From Tubulanus polymorphus (taxonomy: Eukaryota > Nemertea > Palaeonemertea > Tubulaniformes > Tubulanidae): a stretch of 64,000 nucleotides of DNA. The stretch is taken from assembly GCF_964204645.1 (NCBI RefSeq), contig NC_134035.1, positions 10,974,501-11,038,500 of the forward strand. Reading direction: 5' to 3'. A program made the position numbers and the translations under genes. Positions 59,599 through 64,000 of this stretch are shown here, in pieces (the first letter of the stretch is position 1; each line of letters opens with the position of its first letter). The notes beneath the pieces were generated by a model, which made no database searches, was not told where the DNA came from, and saw only the letters and a program-made list of their open reading frames with translations.

Positions 59599-62500
59599 CT
59601 ACAACGTAATAACAACATCCATCGATAAACCGGGTTGTAGTGATTATGTAAATTCCGGCACTCCAATGAAATCAGTAAAATGAAATCAGAAAAAGTTTCA
59701 AAGAGCTAGTACAGGAAACCTCCCATAATAAACACCTTTTCCTCTGAAGCTCTCTACATGAAACCCCTCACTAAAGCCTAGCTCAGGTTATGACCAGACT
59801 AGATTTAATACTGACCTTTATTCGGCGAAACCTGGACGCATTCCGAATCAGAGTCAGGACTTAACACTGTAATACTGCTATTCTTCCTGAAATATTCACG
59901 AAAACGATGAGATAATTCATTCATAAACAGGAGATGTACAAGCAGTCCAAAATGCAGTCCAAAATGCAATCCAAAATTGGCCGATCTTGCCACCATTAAG
60001 TTCAAATATTGACAAATGCAAAGTTTGAAACAGAAATCACCACTATTTTCAATTTCAAATTATTTCAATTCAAAATTTTGCCCGATTTCCATCATCGTCA
60101 AAGTGACAATAATGAAAATCGAGAAACGATACAAGATATTCCATTGATCGCAGGCTTGTCATTTCATCATCTACGTATGAACTGAGTTTAACATTAGGAC
60201 CCGCTATCACTGAAATTCAGATCAGACTTTTGGAGACTCTTGGAACAGGAACTTAAGAGACAATCTTTTATGTCTCCGAGATCCGGCCCCTAACCTTCCT
60301 TAGTAACAACTATATTTTTTCTATATATCATTGTGTTATTTTCATTTCTCTGATGATGAAGTTAAGTCAAAACTTCAAAACCGTCAGTCTAAACTGTTAA
60401 ATCATCAACTGTGGGTTCAGTTCATTAAGTTGTACCCGGATTTGACAGGAGATACTCGCGTACTAAAACGTACCCTTTTTGCATCATGCTCTGCTGCGTT
60501 GTTTGCGGTTCGTCGTCCTCGCTATCAGAGCTAATTGTTATCACACTAATCGCCGGACTCGGCGTATCGTTTATCACAATAGGTTGATGCACTTTCGGCA
60601 ACGACGACGACAGAACCGCCGACGCCGCGCCAGCAGACGCGATCGACGACGCGGATACCGCAGCTGCGATCGTAGCTGATGGTTTGGTTTTCGCGAGACT
60701 CGTCCACTGTGACACTAGTAACGGAGCGACTTTGTGATCGATGATCGCCGAGCTGCTGCTGCTGTTGTTATTGTGTTGATGGTGGTTCGTCGACGACGCA
60801 GCTTGCGGTGGCGTGTTTTCCTTCACGCGTTTTTTCACGGGAGAACGATGCGTGTACTCTTGTTTCGTAGTTGTTCTACAAACGACGGATTAAAAATATC
60901 TCATAACAGGGCGTTCAAATCAATTGTTAATTCTCTTAGCAGATAAATTCATCTTACATAATGCAAAATCCTTTCAATGGAATATTTGATGAGGCCCAAG
61001 AATTATTCGGATTTTGTGAATTTTGAAATATTTCAAGCGTAGTTAAGCCCTTTAAGGGTAGAAATCACTTTCAAATAGTAAGTACCCGGGGTATAGTCTT
61101 AGTTAAGTTTGGCAGAGAGACAGAAGAAGAGTGAGAAAGGAGAGGATAGAGGAATGAGAGTTGTAAGAAGAGGAGGGAGGAGGGAGAGGAGAGAGATAAT
61201 GAAAGATGAAGATCATATGAGCATCGGGTAAGAGTAGTTAAGTATACGAGTAGTTTGCTGATTCATTCATCTCTTACCTATTTCTTGCTGAACGTCTGTT
61301 GTGTGAACTAGAGGAGGAGGAGTGCCGAGGGAACTTCACGCTCGGCGGAACCATCGCGCCGATATTCCACGGCTGTTGCGGCAGGATCGACGCGAACTGT
61401 GTAGACGCGCCGGCGCCGCCGGTGTGCTGACTTCGTTCCATTAACGTTCGATCGAGCATCCGGCCATCACCAAATTCCTACCAACGAACAAAGTACACAT
61501 ACATATATACATAGAGTGATAGACACTACAGCGTAATGAATATCATTAAGAGAAACCCACGATATCAATTTAAACCATTGTTACTTTCTTTCTCATGTTT
61601 AAGGTGGAATCCTTCCACCCATCTACTCAGGGTTTATTTGAATATACAACCTCTGAAGATTGGTAGAAAAACAAGAACCGATGTTTGAATTTAATTCGTG
61701 GGTTTCGGTAAATGATAGAAATTACGGTACTGATTATAAACGGCAAAGAAATAGAATATAGAAAATCCATAATTAAAGGCATCGAAAATTCAAATTCACG
61801 GACTTCTGTGATGTCAGAATGCAGGGAAAAATAAATCCGGAATTCCCAGACTATCACCTATAACATTTCAGTCATTTCTTCATTGTTATCAGTTTTCTAA
61901 ATTCGATGATTAAGATAACAGAATTTACCAATGGAAACATCGGTTGGCGCTGGTCGAGATGATCGAGAACCAGCGAATGCCTCAACGGATCCGGTAAACG
62001 TTGCGGATCTTGTATGATGTGAGGCTGAACGGCGCGTTGCGTCGATAAGCTCGGTATTTGTTGCCACGTCGGTACGAGAACCTGTCGATTCGTCGGCCAT
62101 GACGTTATCGGCGCGTTCTGCGGGGAAAAAAGAAGCGAATACAATGTTTGGAATAACTCTGTATATATTAAAGTCAATTCCCGATCACTGATTCAGAGTT
62201 AATGAGTAAAACTCAAGTTGTTGATGATGTAACAATTTATTTTAACACTTTTGACTAAACTTCATCCAGAGAAACGAAAATAACATAATCATAATGTACA
62301 GTTATCTAGAAATGTAGTTGTTACTTAGGAAGAGACAATCACTAGTTCCTGTCACTAAACCTTCCTTAGCAACATCTCCATATATCTTTGAAAAACTGTA
62401 TATCGTTTTTATGTTATTTTCGTGTTTCTTTAACGATGAAGTTTAGTCAGAATAAACTATTATATCATCAACTGTGGGTTTTACTCAATAACTCTGAATC

Positions 62501-63870
62501 GACAACTGACACTTCGAACATGTAACCTGGGAAATGGGTAGATTTTTAGCGCATACTTACAGCGACAAGAATTTGCCGACCGCTCTGATCAAACATAGAA
62601 ACAGGAACAAATTGTTGATTAGGTACTTGTTGCTGAAATAATCAAAACAATATTATTTATTCTATACAATTCTAGTCAACTCAATTTCGGACGTAACTAC
62701 CTTTGTAGTAGTTTTTGCCATAATTTGGCATCTAAAATACTGGCTTAATTGAAAGTGAACAAGAAATTATTTTGATTTTGAGCATATTTTGGTATCTTTT
62801 ATGAGTACTCGCGTCCTTAAATGTCTGTTAACTTATCTAAAATAGTAGTGGCAGTCAGATCTGCGTATCATTACTAAATGTTCTACACCGCGATAAATCA
62901 ATGAAACATACAAAAGCATATGAAATAATCCCGATCTTTTAGGGTTATTCACACTGTAAACGTATGAGTTGATTTTTCAATTTGTTCGTCCATTACTTCA
63001 CAAAACCGAAATATAAATTGAATCCAATGGATCGAAATACTCATCAAACGAAACCAACGATTATTTCTAGGCCGATTAAATGGCCCGGTTCGGGAATAAC
63101 TAGAGTCGATCACTCGACTGGTGTTGACTATTGAATTAGTCTTAACAGTAGGGATAATAATTTGAGCTGACAGTAAGTAAAAATTCGCAGTAAACAAATT
63201 TCCCTGTACTGATATTTCCATGTGATTACATCATTTTTCATTGAATCACGCATTGATAAAGAAACATATGGTCAATATAGTATTATCCAAATTCCAAGAG
63301 TTTTCAAGGTTTTTGGTAAAATTTGTCAAATTTCCTGAGTTTCTCCTGGTTATTTCTAGATTTTTCTGCTTCCCTAAGTTTTCCAAGTTTTCCAGGTGAG
63401 TGGACACCCTATTAATCTATTTTCCGAGCCTAAGCTTGGACTTTCTGATAACTATTGACCAACTTTGCCAGGCCCAATTTGAGTATGTCGAAATTAGGTT
63501 GTGAGGTTCACACTATCAATTTCTCGCACCAGCCGAGGGGGTTGAGTGGGGGGGGGTATAGGGGAGGATAAATTTTAATTTAGACTAATCCGGCGGAATT
63601 AATTCTGTATTGCCGCGTGATCACCGCCGGTGCCCGAGACCGCGGATTATTCGCCTCCCGCCACGAGCGCAACTGATTTATAACTTAATTAATTAGAAAT
63701 CGTGTCAACCATCGTCGATGGCAACAACTCGGCTGCAGCGGCGGCGGTACTAACCTGCGTGATGAGTTGTGGTTGCAGTTGCAGTGCCTGCGGAGGCTGC
63801 GTTACCATGGGAACGGCATTCTCCACGCGTACGGAGTAGCCGTGCTTCGTAGGGGAATTACCCAGACCAA
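56050..63870 (-). CDS. HIPK: Homeodomain-interacting protein kinase, C-terminal half (partial)
   Basis: Eight minus-strand exons join in phase to 626 codons and a stop. In transcript order they are 63870-63755, 62632-62561, 62117-61929, 61477-61278, 60875-60474, 59886-59816, 59598-59166 and 56449-56050. Family landmarks follow in order: GYSVRVENAVPMVTQPPQA, FVPVSMFDQSGRQILVA, TSWPTNRQVLVPTWQQIPSL, KKRVKENTPP, then the SUMO-interaction motif ISVITISSDSEDDE, and a C terminus with SPTKTRQYQYL. These match vertebrate HIPK1-3 regulatory regions, whose nuclear Ser/Thr kinases phosphorylate homeodomain proteins, p53 and co-repressors. The kinase domain, which precedes this region, lies to the right of the window. 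Invertebrates usually have one HIPK gene, so I do not assign a vertebrate paralogue. Confidence 0.95.
56577..56640. repeat. (AAT)n microsatellite in the last HIPK intron
   Basis: Imperfect aataat/aatcat/gataac run about 130 bp upstream (in transcript sense) of the last HIPK acceptor. Confidence 0.85.
56814..56917. repeat. Dispersed repeat, member 3 (short)
   Basis: Contains aaccttttcagtgcgtctac at its left and ccagcactaatggatatta, then agcactg, at its right, like the two ends of 46747-46985 with the middle missing. It is directly followed by the MITE at 56921. Confidence 0.55.
56921..57028. repeat. Foldback MITE, family acccagttccacag, HIPK intron
   Basis: Left end acccagttccacagttgtga and right end cggaactgtggaactggacc are inverted. 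The centre gttcattttcaatgagt is nearly identical to that at 35655-35748. The inner gagttaactctgagttaa also folds. Confidence 0.85.
57131..57322 (-). other. Coding-like segment in an HIPK intron, unidentified
   Basis: On the minus strand, a strong acceptor (ctctctctttctgcgcag, ending at 57323) opens into a frame of about 64 codons with gene-like codon use, containing TELFPCSITEESFDRNYEKT, to a stop at 57131. The frame starting directly at the acceptor also gives ITDECLFSIFHHF before a stop. It does not fit between HIPK exons g and h, whose phases already join. It may be an alternative HIPK terminal exon, a nested gene or a decayed one. Confidence 0.3.
58130..58412 (+). other. Coding-like GC-richer island in an HIPK intron
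   Basis: Base composition changes abruptly from the AT-rich intron. The plus strand has an open frame with codon use like the known exons (SKKPGPRRDV, ..., KVKREGKKEVRAATQTEHSQ), ending at 58412. The minus strand is also open. No splice partners were found, so it could be a retrocopy fragment, a nested exon or chance. Confidence 0.3.
59816..60875 (-). CDS. HIPK: HIPK exons e-f: NLS-like KRVKENTPP and SUMO-interaction motifs
   Basis: Exon e (60474-60875) begins TTTKQEYTHRSPVKKRVKEN and keeps the KRVKENTPP signature. It then runs through His/Asn/Ser and Ala-rich filler to INDTPSPAISVITISSDSED. The hydrophobic VITI core followed by phospho-Ser sites and acids is the SUMO-interaction motif that localises vertebrate HIPK2 to nuclear bodies. 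Exon f (59816-59886, 71 nt) follows with NSSITVLSPDSDSECVQVSP, a second hydrophobic-then-acidic motif that looks like another SUMO-interaction site. Phases are 1-2 and 1-1, and all junctions close. Confidence 0.93.
60290..60425. repeat. Dispersed repeat, HIPK intron, related to 62365-62480
   Basis: Shares ccttccttag-aacaact, a tatat-rich middle, gttattttc-tttct, gatgaagtt-agtcaaaa and atcatcaactgtgggtt, in the same order, with the right half of the foldback at 62190-62500. The left arm is not evident here. Confidence 0.65.
61113..61210. repeat. Polypurine (GA/GGA) microsatellite, HIPK intron
   Basis: About 100 bp almost only A and G (gagaaaggagagg, gaggagggaggagggag). On the HIPK sense strand it is polypyrimidine, like the SETDB1 intron tract at 33736. 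Confidence 0.9.
61278..63870 (-). CDS. HIPK: HIPK exons a-d: homeodomain-interaction side of the tail
   Basis: Exon a (63755-63870) codes GLGNSPTKHGYSVRVENAVP and then MVTQPPQALQLQPQLITQ, matching the KHGYS-x-x-VENAVPxVTQAP region of vertebrate HIPKs. Exon b (62561-62632, exactly 24 codons) codes QQVPNQQFVPVSMFDQSGRQ and ILVA. Exon c (61929-62117, 63 codons) has SWPTNRQVLVPTWQQIPSL and a QPHIIQDPQRLPDPLRHSL stretch. Exon d (61278-61477) is Ser/Arg/His-rich, ending RHSSSSSSHNRRSARNR. In vertebrates this part binds homeodomain and other transcription factors. The introns hold foldback repeats and a purine-rich microsatellite. Confidence 0.93.
61545..61725. repeat. Foldback MITE, HIPK intron (relative at 31952)
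   Basis: The left arm gagaaacccacgatatcaat, followed by ttaaac, pairs with tttgaatttaattcgtgggt, followed by ttc. The middle has gaatccttccacccatct, shared with the SETDB1 intron copy. Confidence 0.8.
62190..62500. repeat. 310-bp foldback element, HIPK intron
   Basis: Left arm 62190-62292: attcagagttaatgagtaaa through gactaaacttcatc to aaaataacataa. It matches the reverse complement of the right arm 62412-62500 over about 90-100 bp with few mismatches. The right half has a relative at 60290-60425. Confidence 0.85.
63290..63411. repeat. Dispersed repeat with ttttccaggtgagtgg end
   Basis: Contains attccaagagttttcaagg, a cctgagtttctcctgg block and an aagttttccaggtgagtgg end before acaccct. The reverse complement resembles 32990-33190 and 37756-37855 in its cagggaaa/ggaaaact words. 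Confidence 0.45.
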
Positions 63871-64000
63871 CTGAAAAACAAACAATATAAATGTAGAACG
63901 GTTTGTTGACACTGAGCCCCGTTAGTTAGATGAGAGATCGAGAGACAAGCGTTTATCAACCGACTGATTCACGGGGAAAATCATTCATTTCAAAGTGTTC

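Overview
This window is animal nuclear DNA. Genes are split into many short exons with GT-AG introns, gene-free stretches are AT-rich, and small foldback elements, a tRNA-derived SINE and microsatellites are common. Two genes could be named from their protein sequence: SETDB1 (H3K9 methyltransferase) and HIPK (homeodomain-interacting protein kinase). Their divergence from the vertebrate proteins and the style of the repeats suggest a marine invertebrate, possibly a spiralian. That placement is an inference.

Layout. Positions 387-3121 (+) hold the last seven exons of a gene I could not name with confidence; it encodes a basic, Ser/Arg- and Gln-rich cytoplasmic-type tail. Positions 3.1-7.0 kb are 3' UTR and intergenic. 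Positions 7.0-7.75 kb hold two inverted fragments of a LINE-type retroelement. Positions 7.73-20.8 kb are a two-copy tandem segmental duplication (unit about 5.6 kb and 7.4 kb). Each copy ends in an array of about 235-bp units (about 6 and 14 units), and nearly every unit carries a splice-acceptor-like and a splice-donor-like signal. This is the most unusual part of the window. Positions 21-28.2 kb contain degenerate repeats, a 245-bp transposon with clean terminal inverted repeats and target-site duplication, and nested palindromes.

Positions 28337-42634 (+) are a complete SETDB1 gene of 33 deduced coding exons, about 1255 residues: N-terminal helical region, triple Tudor, MBD, pre-SET, bifurcated SET and post-SET. 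All exon phases join. It has candidate frame-preserving microexons of 15, 12 and 21/42 nt. Positions 56050-63870 (-) are the C-terminal half (626 residues, eight exons) of a HIPK gene whose kinase domain lies beyond the right edge. SETDB1 and HIPK are convergent. The 12 kb between the HIPK stop and 43.9 kb has no recognisable gene and, by eye, no canonical AATAAA on the minus strand until 43.9 kb, so much of it may be a very long HIPK 3' UTR.

Several foldback (MITE-like) families occur in introns of both genes and between them, so members can be compared within the window. SETDB1 silences repeats through H3K9 methylation in other animals, and HIPK is a nuclear SUMO-linked kinase; nothing in the sequence shows that these neighbours are functionally coupled.
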